Shown here in pieces: positions 40,466-49,751 of a stretch of DNA of 64,000 bases. This DNA comes from Bacteroides rodentium JCM 16496 (lineage in GTDB: Bacteria; Bacteroidota; Bacteroidia; Bacteroidales; Bacteroidaceae). A program made the position numbers and the translations under genes. Position 1 is the stretch's first letter; each line of letters begins with the position of its first letter. Below the pieces are notes generated by a model that was not told the origin of the DNA, did no database searches, and saw only the letters and a program-made list of their open reading frames with translations. The stretch spans positions 1-64,000 of the forward strand of contig NZ_BAKJ01000010.1 of NCBI RefSeq assembly GCF_000614125.1. Reading direction: 5' to 3'.

Positions 40466-40635
40466 GACGACCGTTATCAAAATTCCAAATAGTTTGCATT
40501 GTGCTGCTTTGGGCAGCACTTTGCTACATTGTTTTGATATCTGTCGAACGAATTGACGGTCCAATCATCCTAACGCTTGCCATTTCGGCGGCTTTAGTGT
40601 TTATTCCCGTCATAAAGTCTCTAAAAAGAGGATAA
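40462..40635 (+). CDS. 57-residue two-helix membrane protein overlapping maeB
   Basis: A short gene starting at ATG 40462-40464, whose ATGA overlaps the malic-enzyme stop TGA (40463-40465). It encodes [20 protein letters not shown] followed by a second hydrophobic stretch (IILTLAISAALVFIPVIKSL) and a basic end (KRG). Two transmembrane helices with positive ends are evident; no known domain. The four-base overlap, basic N-terminus and lack of alternative reading argue that it is a real, translationally coupled gene. Function unknown. Confidence 0.7.
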   Translation: MRRPLSKFQIVCIVLLWAALCYIVLISVERIDGPIILTLAISAALVFIPVIKSLKRG

Positions 40636-40711
40636 ATAATATCTTTTTATTCCATTTTACGGTATAAAACAATAAAATTGTTGTTTTATACCGCATTTTC
40701 TTTATAAAATG

Positions 40712-40742
40712 TTTGCTCGTTTCATTTTTATGTGTACTTTTG
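40712..40742 (+). promoter_or_regulatory. Promoter of gdhA
   Basis: TTTG (40712-40715), 19-bp spacer, TACTTTTG (40735-40742): an exact match to the Bacteroides consensus, 86 bp before the start codon, so the transcript has a leader of about 80 bases. Confidence 0.8.
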
Positions 40743-40828
40743 CAACCGCAATGAGAGGAAAAGGAAACAAACCGAAAATCGAATTGTTTTAGGTAACATA
40801 TAGTAGCAACCAATAAAAGAAATAGATT

Positions 40829-42166
40829 ATGAATGCAGCTAAGGTATTAGAAGACCTGAAAAGACGGTTCCCCAACGAACCGGAGTATCATCAAGCAGTA
40901 GAAGAAGTTCTTTCTACGATTGAAGAAGAGTATAACAAGCATCCGGAGTTTGACAAAGCCAATCTGATTGAACGTCTTTGCATCCCCGATCGCGTTTACC
41001 AATTCCGTGTTACTTGGGTAGACGATAAAGGTAACGTACAAACCAACATGGGCTATCGTGTACAGCACAACAATGCCATTGGCCCTTATAAAGGCGGTGT
41101 TCGTTTCCACGCTTCTGTAAACCTGAGCATCCTGAAGTTCCTTGCTTTCGAGCAGACATTTAAAAACTCATTGACAACTCTGCCTATGGGTGGCGGTAAA
41201 GGTGGTTCGGACTTCTCTCCGCGCGGCAAGTCAAATGCTGAGGTCATGCGTTTCGTTCAGGCTTTCATGCTGGAGTTGTGGCGTCATATCGGTCCTGAAA
41301 CAGACGTACCTGCCGGTGATATCGGTGTAGGTGGTCGCGAAGTAGGTTTCATGTTCGGTATGTATAAGAAGCTGGCTCATGAATTTACGGGTACTTTCAC
41401 CGGTAAGGGCCGTGAATTCGGCGGTTCGCTGATTCGTCCGGAAGCCACCGGTTACGGTAACATCTACTTCTTGATGGAAATGTTGAAGACTAAGGGTACC
41501 GACCTGAAAGGCAAGACTTGTCTGATTTCCGGTTCCGGTAACGTAGCTCAATATACTGCTGAGAAAGTATTGGAATTGGGTGGTAAAGTATTGACAATGT
41601 CCGATTCTGACGGTTATGTATACGATCCGGAAGGTATCGACCGTGAGAAGTTGGATTACATCATGGAGCTGAAAAACCTCTATCGTGGACGTATCCGCGA
41701 ATATGCTGAACAATATCCGGGTGTGAAATATGTGGAAGGAGCCAAGCCTTGGGGCGAAAAGGCTGATATCGCTTTGCCTTCTGCCACTCAGAATGAATTG
41801 AATGGCGACCATGCCCGTCAGTTGATAGCTAATGGGGTAATGGCAGTATCCGAAGGCGCCAACATGCCCTCTACACCGGAAGCCATCAAAGTATTCCAGG
41901 ATGCAAAGATTCTGTATGCTCCGGGTAAGGCAGCCAATGCTGGCGGTGTATCAGTATCCGGACTCGAAATGACTCAGAACTCCATCAAGTTGAGCTGGAG
42001 TGCAGAGGAAGTGGACGAGAAATTGAAGAGCATCATGAAGAACATTCACGAAGCTTGCGTGCAATATGGTACAGAAGCTGACGGTTATGTAAATTACGTG
42101 AAGGGTGCCAATGTGGCCGGATTTATGAAGGTGGCAAAGGCTATGATGGCACAAGGAATTGTGTAA
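40829..42166 (+). CDS. gdhA: NADP-specific glutamate dehydrogenase
   Basis: Interconverts 2-oxoglutarate plus ammonia and glutamate; the main ammonium-assimilation enzyme in Bacteroides. The 445-residue protein has the substrate site (GPYKGGVRFH; PMGGGKGGSDF with the catalytic Lys region), the nucleotide site (SGSGNVAQYTAEK) and ends in the normal hexameric GDH helix. Length equals the family norm. Codon use is noticeably optimised (GGT, CGT, CTG), as in highly expressed genes. Own promoter (40712-40742) and terminator (42193-42235). Confidence 0.98.
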   Translation: MNAAKVLEDLKRRFPNEPEYHQAVEEVLSTIEEEYNKHPEFDKANLIERLCIPDRVYQFRVTWVDDKGNVQTNMGYRVQHNNAIGPYKGGVRFHASVNLSILKFLAFEQTFKNSLTTLPMGGGKGGSDFSPRGKSNAEVMRFVQAFMLELWRHIGPETDVPAGDIGVGGREVGFMFGMYKKLAHEFTGTFTGKGREFGGSLIRPEATGYGNIYFLMEMLKTKGTDLKGKTCLISGSGNVAQYTAEKVLELGGKVLTMSDSDGYVYDPEGIDREKLDYIMELKNLYRGRIREYAEQYPGVKYVEGAKPWGEKADIALPSATQNELNGDHARQLIANGVMAVSEGANMPSTPEAIKVFQDAKILYAPGKAANAGGVSVSGLEMTQNSIKLSWSAEEVDEKLKSIMKNIHEACVQYGTEADGYVNYVKGANVAGFMKVAKAMMAQGIV

Positions 42167-42192
42167 GGACTAAAGCCATAGTACAACTATAA

Positions 42193-42235
42193 CAGAAGAA
42201 AGGTGAGGGGCTCAAAGCTTTTCACCTTTTTTCTG
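42193..42235 (+). terminator. Rho-independent terminator of gdhA
   Basis: A 14-bp stem (CAGAAGAAAGGTGA with TCACCTTTTTTCTG, one G-T pair) around a 14-base loop, with a T-run at the 3' arm, 26 bp after the stop codon. Confidence 0.8.
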
Positions 42236-42354
42236 TTTAATAATATAGAAGAAACAAAATTTTGTCTCTTTTCCAATCCATTGTCACATAAATCAGATAC
42301 TTTTGCGGAAGTTAATGAAAAAAGACCATCATCATTGAATAAAATCAAACGATT

Positions 42355-43587
42355 ATGAATACTACAGAAATCCCCGTACTGCTGTTAACCGGTTACCTGG
42401 GCAGTGGCAAAACGACGTTGGTAAATCACATCCTTTCTAACAAACGCGGCATCAAGTTTGCCGTTATCGTCAATGACATAGGCGAGGTGAACATTGACGC
42501 AGACCTTATACAGAAAGGTGGCGTGGTGGGAAAGAAGGACGACAGCCTGGTAGCTCTGCAGAATGGCTGTATCTGCTGTACGCTGAAGACAGACTTGATA
42601 GAGCAGATGTTCGAAATCATGAAGATGCAACGCTTCGACTACATTGTGATTGAGGCGAGTGGCATCTGTGAGCCGGAACCTATTGCCCAAACACTCTGCT
42701 CCATTCCTCATATGGGAGGGGCGTATACTAAATACGGTATTTGCCGCTTAGACTGCATTACCACCGTGGTGGACGCCTTACGTCTGCAAAGTGAATTTTC
42801 TTGCGGAGATGACTTGACACGCAAAAGCATTGATGAGGAAGATATAGAGAACCTCATCATTCAGCAGATTGAGTTCTGTAATATTATCCTGCTGAACAAA
42901 GCAGCAGAAGTACAGCCCGAGGAATTAAAACGTATCAGGCAGATTATCCGTACCTTGCAACCCGGTGCCCAAATTATAGAGTGCAATTATGCAGATGTAG
43001 ACCTGGATAAGATTATCCATACCCACCTCTTTAACTTTGAACGTGCCGCAACTTCCGCCGGGTGGATTCGTGGCATAGAGCAACAAGTAAGCGAAGAGGA
43101 GGAAAAAGAGGCGCATTACCATCATGAAGAGGGTCATCATCACGAAGATGAACATCATCATGAAAGCGAACATCATCACGAAAAATGTCATCACCACCAT
43201 CACGAAGGAGGTGAAGTAGAAGAATACGGCATTGGCACATTTGTCTACTACCGCCGTCCCGCATTCGACATTCATAAGTTCGACCACTATGTCGCTACCA
43301 AATGGCCCCGCAGCGTTATCCGCGCCAAGGGTGTCTGCTACTTCAGCCACAACCGCGACATGTCCTTCCTCTTTGAACAAGCAGGTGTACAGAAGAAAAT
43401 AACTGAAGCCGGACAATGGTATGCCACCGCCCCCGAAGAAGACATGATAGAACTGATGCGCCAAGAACCGGGATTGCTAAGAGACTGGGACGAGCAATAC
43501 GGCGACCGCATGCTGAAGATAGTATTCATCGGACAAAATATGGATAAAGAGCAAATCATCCGCGACTTGGACAAATGCCTTGAATAA
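42355..43587 (+). CDS. COG0523/CobW-family GTPase, likely zinc metallochaperone
   Basis: A 410-residue G3E GTPase with Walker A GYLGSGKTT (13-21), the metal-binding CxCC motif NGCICC (Cys72, Cys74, Cys75), Walker B region (RFDYIVIEASGICEPEP) and NKAAE guanine-specificity loop. A histidine-rich insertion at about 253-286 holds more than 15 His residues, followed by a CobW C-terminal domain (GTFVYYRRPAFD). CxCC plus a His-rich loop is typical of Zn2+ chaperones (ZNG1/YeiR type). No B12 or nitrile hydratase genes nearby, which argues against a CobW or activator role. A TACTTTTG -7-like element lies 50 bp upstream. Confidence 0.88.
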   Translation: MNTTEIPVLLLTGYLGSGKTTLVNHILSNKRGIKFAVIVNDIGEVNIDADLIQKGGVVGKKDDSLVALQNGCICCTLKTDLIEQMFEIMKMQRFDYIVIEASGICEPEPIAQTLCSIPHMGGAYTKYGICRLDCITTVVDALRLQSEFSCGDDLTRKSIDEEDIENLIIQQIEFCNIILLNKAAEVQPEELKRIRQIIRTLQPGAQIIECNYADVDLDKIIHTHLFNFERAATSAGWIRGIEQQVSEEEEKEAHYHHEEGHHHEDEHHHESEHHHEKCHHHHHEGGEVEEYGIGTFVYYRRPAFDIHKFDHYVATKWPRSVIRAKGVCYFSHNRDMSFLFEQAGVQKKITEAGQWYATAPEEDMIELMRQEPGLLRDWDEQYGDRMLKIVFIGQNMDKEQIIRDLDKCLE

Positions 43588-43600
43588 CTTCCTAAAAAAG

Positions 43601-43639
43601 TGCTCCCCGTCATTCCGATCTTAAGAATAACGGGGAGCA
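43601..43639. terminator. Bidirectional terminator between CobW-family and GH84 genes
   Basis: Stem 43601-43615 pairs with 43625-43639 (TGCTCCCCGTxATTC, one mismatch); flanked by an A-run on one side, which serves as a T-run for the minus strand. Lies between convergent genes. Confidence 0.75.
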
Positions 43640-43682
43640 TCGTCCCACGCGCGTAACTCTATTTTAAGAATCAGGAACCATA

Positions 43683-45886
43683 TCAATTCTCCGTAAAACG
43701 GAACATTTTGAAATACACCTTCTGCTCTGTGTCGGATACATTCACCAGCCTCATCTTCGCAACGCTCAAATCCTTGAGAGATGCCTTCACCTGCGTTCTG
43801 TATCCCGGTTTCAAATCCACCGCCTGCCAGTTTGTACCATCCGAAGTTACTTCCAGTTTAAACTTAGAATTAGCTACCTCCGCATCTCCCAAATCAATAA
43901 GTACCGAACTCAACTGGCGGGCATAATCCATCGAAATGGTCAGTACACCGCCTGCCTGCCAGTTGATGACTTCATTGGACGGAATAATTGTATTCACCTT
44001 TCCCTTCTGCTGAATAGGAAGCGAAGCCAACTGATTCACGTCGCTCTTCAACGTGTAGGGAGAATAAACAGCCTTTGTATCAAGCCCGGCATGGAACGCA
44101 GCATTATAGCCCGTTGTCACCGCTTCGAACAAAGCATTGAAAGTAGGCATCAGATGCAGGCTGCCGCTCTTTATGCCCGCTTTATATTGGGCATCCGTCT
44201 CACCCATCAGCACCAGCAGGGCGCGGGCGTGTTCGTAGCTACCTACAAATTTATCCTTCTGCTGCCGCAGGCGCATCATGTTCAGCACCTCCGCACCATA
44301 CTCTCCCACTTGTTTGAACTGAATGAGCCAAGGCTTATTTCAGTTATCAACGGACGATTCTCATTTCCCGACGCAAGCAATCCATCAGCGGCAACGATTA
44401 TCTTCCGGCATTCCTCAGCTACCTGCCGATAGGCATCTTCATCTATCTCACTTTTCTCTTGATAGGCTTTCAACAAGGCAGAGAGAGCAGGCTGAATGGC
44501 AACGGACTCTTCACGGCGGAAGCGATGTCCATTCTGTCCCGGGTCGGAATTATGAGCAGCGAAGATTTCCAAATATTCGGCATGAAGTGGCATAAGGTCT
44601 CTGACTGCATGTTTCCAAGAAGTTTCACTATCATAATTCTCCATATTCCAAGTATAATCAGCTACACTGTACAGAGAGATTTTGGAGGCCTCGGCATGTT
44701 CCATCGGATTGGAAACAAAAGCAGACATATCATCTTTTATATCAAGCCCGTTTCCATAAACCGGCCCTAGCAGCAAATGGTCTTGTACATAATCCGAAAC
44801 GGGGAAATTCCACCAAATGTACGCCTTACGTTTCAGCAGCGGATTGACGAAGTCCAACGTAGACTTATCTATAGTAGTAACTACCATATCACCAGTCCAC
44901 ATCACCTTGATACCCTCGTTCAACTTATCACCAAGCGTAGTGAGATAGCCTCCCTCCACATCGGTCCATGACTTGTTGTACTCTGTGGGACACAATATCA
45001 ACGGTGCAACATCCCGCTTGACTTTTACAAAATGGTCATCAATATAGTTCAACAGTTCAGCCTGCTTGTCCGCCTTTGTCCCCTCACCCGAAATATCATC
45101 AAAGAAAACGGCAAAACCACGCACACCCAACTGGTACATGCTTTCGAACTTCTGCAACAATAACGAACGGTCTTCTTCATTCCAGCGAATATCCTGGCCC
45201 GGATGAATGGCCCAATAGAAAATGACATTGTTCTCCTTCGCCCTATTCACCAATACTTTCAACTCTTCTCCTTCTTGAGTAGGATAAGGCTTGCGCCAGT
45301 TGGGAGTCCGGTGATAAGGATCGTCTTTCGGTCCATAGATATAGACATTCATTTTGTTCCGACCATAAAAATCAAGCTGGCGTATACGCGCCTTCTGACT
45401 CCAGGGAGCACCGTAAAAACCTTCTACTACACCCCGATAGGGAACATCAGGATAGTCCGTCACTTCAGCCAAAGGCAGCTTGTCTAAAGCAAGCAACTGC
45501 GCAAGAGTCTGTACACCATAGTACGCTCCACGTTCGTCAGCACCGGCTATGACGATGCAGCCTTTTTCTATTTTCAGGAAATAACCTTCGGATTTGCGTG
45601 GAATCCTATGTTGGTATTTCTTAATAATCTTATCTCCTTTCACTCCTATATATACACGGAAAGAAGCGCCAAGCACTTCTTCCGGCATCAACGAACGGAG
45701 TAAAGGCAACGCAGGTCCGTCCTGCAAAGAATTGCCGGAAAGGATCTGGTATTGTCGGGGAATATCAACAGAATCTTTTTGCGTAATATATTCTTGGGGA
45801 GTAGGTTGCAAATGAAACTCTTGCGCACAAAGCGTCGCTGTCGTCAGTATACCGAATGCTCCCAGTAACAGTAGTTCTTTTCTCAT
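43683..45886 (-). CDS. GH84 beta-N-acetylglucosaminidase / O-GlcNAcase-like (one frameshift)
   Basis: Closely resembles the B. thetaiotaomicron GH84 enzyme used as a model for human O-GlcNAcase. Order: signal peptide (MRKELLLLGAFGILTTATLCAQ), GH20b-like N-domain, catalytic barrel with YRGVVEGFYGAPWS and the catalytic Asp pair in FFDDISGEGT (Asp263-Asp264), helical domain and a C-terminal beta-sandwich. The frame breaks near 44332: one additional C on the coding strand (AGCCCTTGG) gives EISPWLIQFKQVGEYGAEVLNMM, giving about 734 residues. Start set at 45886 to begin the signal peptide; a longer upstream frame is spurious. Secreted; likely acts on host or self GlcNAc glycans. Confidence 0.93.
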
Positions 45887-45905
45887 GACAAAAGATTTTA
45901 AAAGT

Positions 45906-47087
45906 TCATACTTGCAGGCAAGGTATCCACACATAGAAAACGGAGCCTTTGCCCAATTCCGATTCCACCCAGATTCTGCCATTCATTTGCTCTGTGATGG
46001 ATTTACAGATAGACAATCCCAAGCCGGTACCTTGCGCAAAAGGATTCACTTTCTTGAAACGGTCGAATATTTCTGTCTGCTGCTTCGCATCGATGCCGAT
46101 ACCCGTATCTTCCACATAGATTTCCAGTCCTCCATTCTTGCAGGTGTATCCCATCTTAATGTATCCATGTTGGGTAAATTTAGCGGCATTCGCCACCAGA
46201 TGGGTGATAATTTGGACGATGCGGTCACGTTCAGTCTTGACTGTCAGTTCTTCGAACTGATTCTCACAGATAAATTCCACATTCGGGTTACTTACCTTCG
46301 CATTCATAAGCACCGCAAGTTCACCGAACATTTTAGGGAAATCAAATAAAGTTTCCTTAAAGCTCATACAGCCGGAATCCAACATTGAAAGATTCAGGAC
46401 ATCATCAATAAGAGCTAACAGGAGATTGTTGTTGAATGCGACAATGCGAGAGTACTCTTCTTGTTGTTCCTTGTTTTCCGCCTCGACGATAAGCTGGGAA
46501 AATCCGACGATGGAATTCAGCGGAGTCCTGATTTCATGACTCATATTAGCAATAAACCGCGACTTCAGCCTATCTGCCTGTTCTGCCTTATTCAGTGCAT
46601 CCTGCAGTTTTTCCATCATCTGGTGCTGTAGTGTGACATCATTGCCTACACAGACCAGCAATCTCTTCCCCTTGAAACTAAAAGAGAACTTGACTGTCTG
46701 TAAATGAGTACTGACACTGCGATCCGGAGAAGTCACTATTTCATGAATCAGCATCGGAGCTTCTTCCGTATATGCAGACGCTTCCACATCATCCTTCCGG
46801 TATTTGTCGGCTTCCTCTTTCGGAAATATTTCATAATCCGTCTTGCCCACCAACGACTCCTGGGAAATATTACACATCTGTTCGAATTTCCTATTGATAA
46901 TATAGAAGCGGTAATCATCCTCTATATCTTTGATGAGAATGGCCGAAGGAAGTTCATGAAAAATGGCCCTCATCATTTGATGGGTTTCTTGTTCAGCCAA
47001 TTGTTTCACTTCCTTTCGTAACAAATCCAGCTCTTTCTTCAGCCGTTTGTTTTCTTCCCTTAAAGCTTGCTCCTCTATTCCATTCAT
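45906..47087 (-). CDS. Cytoplasmic PAS-domain sensor histidine kinase
   Basis: A 393-residue protein: N-terminal coiled coil (EEQALREENKRLKKELDLLRKEV, about 5-35), PAS domain (about 38-155, FHELPSAILIKDIEDDYRF), HisKA with phosphoacceptor His184 in NMSHEIRTPL, and HATPase_c with N box (HLVANAAKFT), G1 (VEDTGIGID) and G2 (GTGLGLSI) boxes. No membrane helix or receiver domain and no adjacent response regulator, so it is an orphan cytosolic kinase. A perfect 14-bp palindrome at 47124-47137 overlaps its -7-like element. Confidence 0.93.
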   Translation of the reverse strand: MNGIEEQALREENKRLKKELDLLRKEVKQLAEQETHQMMRAIFHELPSAILIKDIEDDYRFYIINRKFEQMCNISQESLVGKTDYEIFPKEEADKYRKDDVEASAYTEEAPMLIHEIVTSPDRSVSTHLQTVKFSFSFKGKRLLVCVGNDVTLQHQMMEKLQDALNKAEQADRLKSRFIANMSHEIRTPLNSIVGFSQLIVEAENKEQQEEYSRIVAFNNNLLLALIDDVLNLSMLDSGCMSFKETLFDFPKMFGELAVLMNAKVSNPNVEFICENQFEELTVKTERDRIVQIITHLVANAAKFTQHGYIKMGYTCKNGGLEIYVEDTGIGIDAKQQTEIFDRFKKVNPFAQGTGLGLSICKSITEQMNGRIWVESELGKGSVFYVWIPCLQV

Positions 47088-47123
47088 AGCAAATGCGGAT
47101 ATTCATTCAATTTCAACCCAAGG

Positions 47124-47142
47124 TTGACAATTGTCAAAAGTA
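47124..47142 (-). promoter_or_regulatory. Palindrome overlapping the kinase gene's -7 element
   Basis: TTGACAATTGTCAA (47124-47137) is a perfect 14-bp palindrome. On the minus strand it overlaps TACTTTTG (47142-47135), a good -7 box. A repressor bound there would block transcription of the kinase gene. The binding protein is unknown. Confidence 0.45.
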
Positions 47143-47208
47143 AGCAATAAAAGTGAAAGCGCCACGCAGATACGAAAGTTTTTTCATTGCAATTTCATGC
47201 TCTTTCAT

Positions 47209-47820
47209 TTATATAACTCCAGTTGACTCCCGGCCATGAGTAATGTAGGGCAAATGAAAGAGCCGTGACTGCAACTCAGCATACACTGCCGGATGCAGGA
47301 AGTAGCGTACATCTTTTCCCTCCTCCATGGCCCGACGGATAAAAGTGGAGCTGATTTCGAATACCGGAGAAGAAACAGTCCGTACATTCTGCGGTAAAGA
47401 GGCGGTCTCTACCGGATAGCCGGGACGGGGATAGACCAGAAGATGATTTTCGGCAATAATGCGTTCCGACTCGTACCAACGGTGGAACAGCCTCCAGTTG
47501 TCCGAACCAATGACAAGATGGAAAGTGTGTTGGGGATAAGTCCGTTTCAGCGCATCCAACGTATGAACAGTATAAGAAGGCCGAGGCAGATGGAACTCAA
47601 AATCGGAAGCGCGAAACTTGGGATAACTCTCAGTGGCTAGCTGCACCAGCTTCAGGCGTAACCTGTCATCCATCAGTTCATTTTCTTCCTTCAGCGGATT
47701 GTGGGGGGTGACCATAAACCACACTTCGTCCAGGTCCCCGTATTCGCAAAGATAGTTGGCGAGGGCAAGGTGTCCGATATGTATCGGATTAAACGAGCCG
47801 CTGAAGATTCCTATATTCAT
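47209..47820 (-). CDS. nadD: Nicotinate-nucleotide adenylyltransferase
   Basis: Adenylates nicotinate mononucleotide in NAD synthesis. The 203-residue protein has the nucleotidyltransferase motif [10 protein letters not shown] (8-17), PHNPLK, and the second signature [10 protein letters not shown] near 170. Start set at MNIGIFSG (47820); the upstream in-frame extension is rejected because it lacks family similarity. The C-terminal tail is a little longer than usual. Last gene of a minus-strand run yicC-gmk-small membrane protein-nadD. Confidence 0.95.
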   Translation of the reverse strand: MNIGIFSGSFNPIHIGHLALANYLCEYGDLDEVWFMVTPHNPLKEENELMDDRLRLKLVQLATESYPKFRASDFEFHLPRPSYTVHTLDALKRTYPQHTFHLVIGSDNWRLFHRWYESERIIAENHLLVYPRPGYPVETASLPQNVRTVSSPVFEISSTFIRRAMEEGKDVRYFLHPAVYAELQSRLFHLPYITHGRESTGVI

Positions 47821-47934
47821 ATTATTTAAGTGAATATCTGTGTGTATCGCTACCACCTCCCCCTCGGGTACTCCTCCTCCCCGGAGGAGCATTGAATAGT
47901 ACTACGACGGAAGAAGAGGTCTGTTAAAAGTAAC

Positions 47935-48171
47935 TTACAAAGAGCATCCTTTCAACGCACGCCAGGCAGCCCAAGCATTGAAAATCGTCACTACAGAGAT
48001 AAGAAACATTGAAACACTGGAACGAGGCTCGCCATGATGTATATACAATACACCCACAACAAGGGAGCAGACGAACAGAACGCTATTGATAATCAGCAAT
48101 GCCTTGTTCAGCTTCGGGCTGTTCTTCCTCCTCGGTGCCGACAGGTTGTGCACTCCTCCACGTTGTTTCAT
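47935..48171 (-). CDS. Small two-helix membrane protein between gmk and nadD
   Basis: A 78-residue protein with a basic N-terminus (APRRKNSPKLNK), one helix (ALLIINSVLFVCSLVVGVLY), a short HHGEPRSS loop and a second helix (VSMFLISVVTIFNAWAAW). No known domain. Its ATG overlaps the gmk stop by four bases (48168-48171), so it is translationally coupled. Function unknown. Confidence 0.75.
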   Translation of the reverse strand: MKQRGGVHNLSAPRRKNSPKLNKALLIINSVLFVCSLVVGVLYIHHGEPRSSVSMFLISVVTIFNAWAAWRALKGCSL

Positions 48172-48731
48172 TCGTTCAAGAATTGAGAGATTACTTTCAA
48201 TGCTTCCGCTTTGGCCGTCTCCAGGTCATCGTTCACAACCACGGTATCGAACTTCGGTGCAAAGCCCAGTTCGTATTCGGCTTTCGCCACTCGGTTCTCT
48301 ATCACTTCGGGAGCATCTGTTCCGCGCCCCACCAAGCGTTTGCGCAATTCCTCCACTGAAGGTGGCTGAATGAAAACAGACAAAGCACGCTCACCATAGA
48401 ATTTCTTGATATTGCAACCACCCACTACATCCACATCGAACACTACATTCTGTCCGGCGGCCAATTGCTTTTCCACCTGCTCCTTCAGTGTTCCGTAGAA
48501 GCGGTCTTGATATACCTCTTCGTACTCCAGAAATTCATCATTGGCTATGCGACGACGGAACTCGTCAGGAGTCAGAAAGAAATACTCCACTCCATCTTTC
48601 TCCGTTCCGCGGGGCGGGCGGCTGGTGGCTGAGATGGAGAATGCCAAGTTCAGATTTTGAGTCAGCAGATAGTTGATAATCGTTGACTTGCCGGAGCCCG
48701 AAGGGGCTGAGAATATGATAAGCTTTGCCAT
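48168..48731 (-). CDS. gmk: Guanylate kinase
   Basis: Phosphorylates GMP to GDP. The 187-residue protein has the P-loop SAPSGSGKST (9-18), the GMP-binding segment SATSRPPRGTEKDGVEYFFL and the lid region RLVGRGTDAPEVIENR. Length equals the family norm. It follows yicC by 44 bp and overlaps the next gene by ATGA. Confidence 0.97.
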   Translation of the reverse strand: MAKLIIFSAPSGSGKSTIINYLLTQNLNLAFSISATSRPPRGTEKDGVEYFFLTPDEFRRRIANDEFLEYEEVYQDRFYGTLKEQVEKQLAAGQNVVFDVDVVGGCNIKKFYGERALSVFIQPPSVEELRKRLVGRGTDAPEVIENRVAKAEYELGFAPKFDTVVVNDDLETAKAEALKVISQFLNE

Positions 48732-48775
48732 CTACTTGATTTACGATTTGACTATTTACAATTTACTATTTAATA

Positions 48776-49660
48776 CTACATGACGTTCAGTACCTGTTCC
48801 TTGATTTGCTCCAGCTCATCCTTCATCTGAACGACAATCTTCTGCATCTCCGCATGATTGGACTTACTGCCCAAGGTATTGATTTCGCGTCCCATCTCCT
48901 GGGCGATGAACCCTAACTTCTTGCCTTGTCCGGTTCCGGTTTCCAGCGTATTGATAAAATATTTCAGATGATTGCCAAGACGCTGTTTCTCTTCGTTCAC
49001 ATCCAGTTTTTCGATGTAGTAGATGAGCTCCTGCTCCAGGCGGTTCTTGTCATAATCCACACTCAAGGTCTTTTCCAGTGCATCGGTAATACGTTCCTTC
49101 ACTTTGGCTACACGCTCTTTCTCGTAGGGAGCGATAGTCTCCAACAAATGGGAAATATTGGCGATCTTCTCACGGAACTTCTTTTCAAGGGCAGCTCCTT
49201 CCTGCTTACGGAAGTCCACCAGCGCACCGACGGCCTTTTCCACAGCCGAATAGACCACAGCCCATTCCTCCTCACTCAGTTCCTGCGTATCATTCTTCGT
49301 CATCACATCCGGCATACGGAGTAACGTGGCAAACCAGTCCGTCGTATCCGGCACAGGTATCCCCAGATTTTCTGATATAGCACAAATCTGCTTGTAATAT
49401 CCCTCCACCAATGTCTGGTTGATGGGGGTGGCACTTTCCGCACTCTCTTTCTTTTCTATCCAAAGGCTGAAATCCACCTTTCCGCGTTCTAGTTTCCGTG
49501 ATATTTCATTACGGATTTCCATCTCCTTCTCTCGATAAAGCGGAGCAATGCGGGCAGATAAATCCATTGCCTTACTATTGAGCGACTTTATTTCAACGTT
49601 GATTTTCTTATCAGGCAGTTCGACGGTTGCTTTGCCGTAGCCTGTCATAGATTGTATCAT
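48776..49660 (-). CDS. YicC/YloC-family endoribonuclease-like protein
   Basis: A 294-residue protein with the diagnostic opening MIQSMTGYGKATVELPDKKINVEIKSLNSK and closing GREINTLGSKSNHAEMQKIVVQMKDELEQIKEQVLNV. Members were recently described as Mn-dependent or stable-toroid RNases; the role in Bacteroides is untested. First gene of the yicC-gmk-nadD run, divergent from tsaB with about 90 bp between starts; a CAAAATTA (TAATTTTG on the coding strand) -7-like box lies at 49678-49685. Confidence 0.93.
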   Translation of the reverse strand: MIQSMTGYGKATVELPDKKINVEIKSLNSKAMDLSARIAPLYREKEMEIRNEISRKLERGKVDFSLWIEKKESAESATPINQTLVEGYYKQICAISENLGIPVPDTTDWFATLLRMPDVMTKNDTQELSEEEWAVVYSAVEKAVGALVDFRKQEGAALEKKFREKIANISHLLETIAPYEKERVAKVKERITDALEKTLSVDYDKNRLEQELIYYIEKLDVNEEKQRLGNHLKYFINTLETGTGQGKKLGFIAQEMGREINTLGSKSNHAEMQKIVVQMKDELEQIKEQVLNVM

Positions 49661-49693
49661 AATGTTATAGTTTTGCGCAAAATTACACGATTA

Positions 49694-49725
49694 TTTTAAT
49701 TAGTGAAAATAATCACGTAAATTTG
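49694..49725 (+). promoter_or_regulatory. Candidate promoter of tsaB
   Basis: TTTT (49694-49697), 20-bp spacer, TAAATTTG (49718-49725); one mismatch from the consensus; 26 bp before the ATG. Confidence 0.5.
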
Positions 49726-49751
49726 CCACAATAAAATCAAGAATAAAAGTT

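Noticed and set aside
48168..48171. Overlap of gmk and the small membrane gene as an annotation error
   Set aside because: The ATGA overlap is a common coupling arrangement and both proteins have normal ends.
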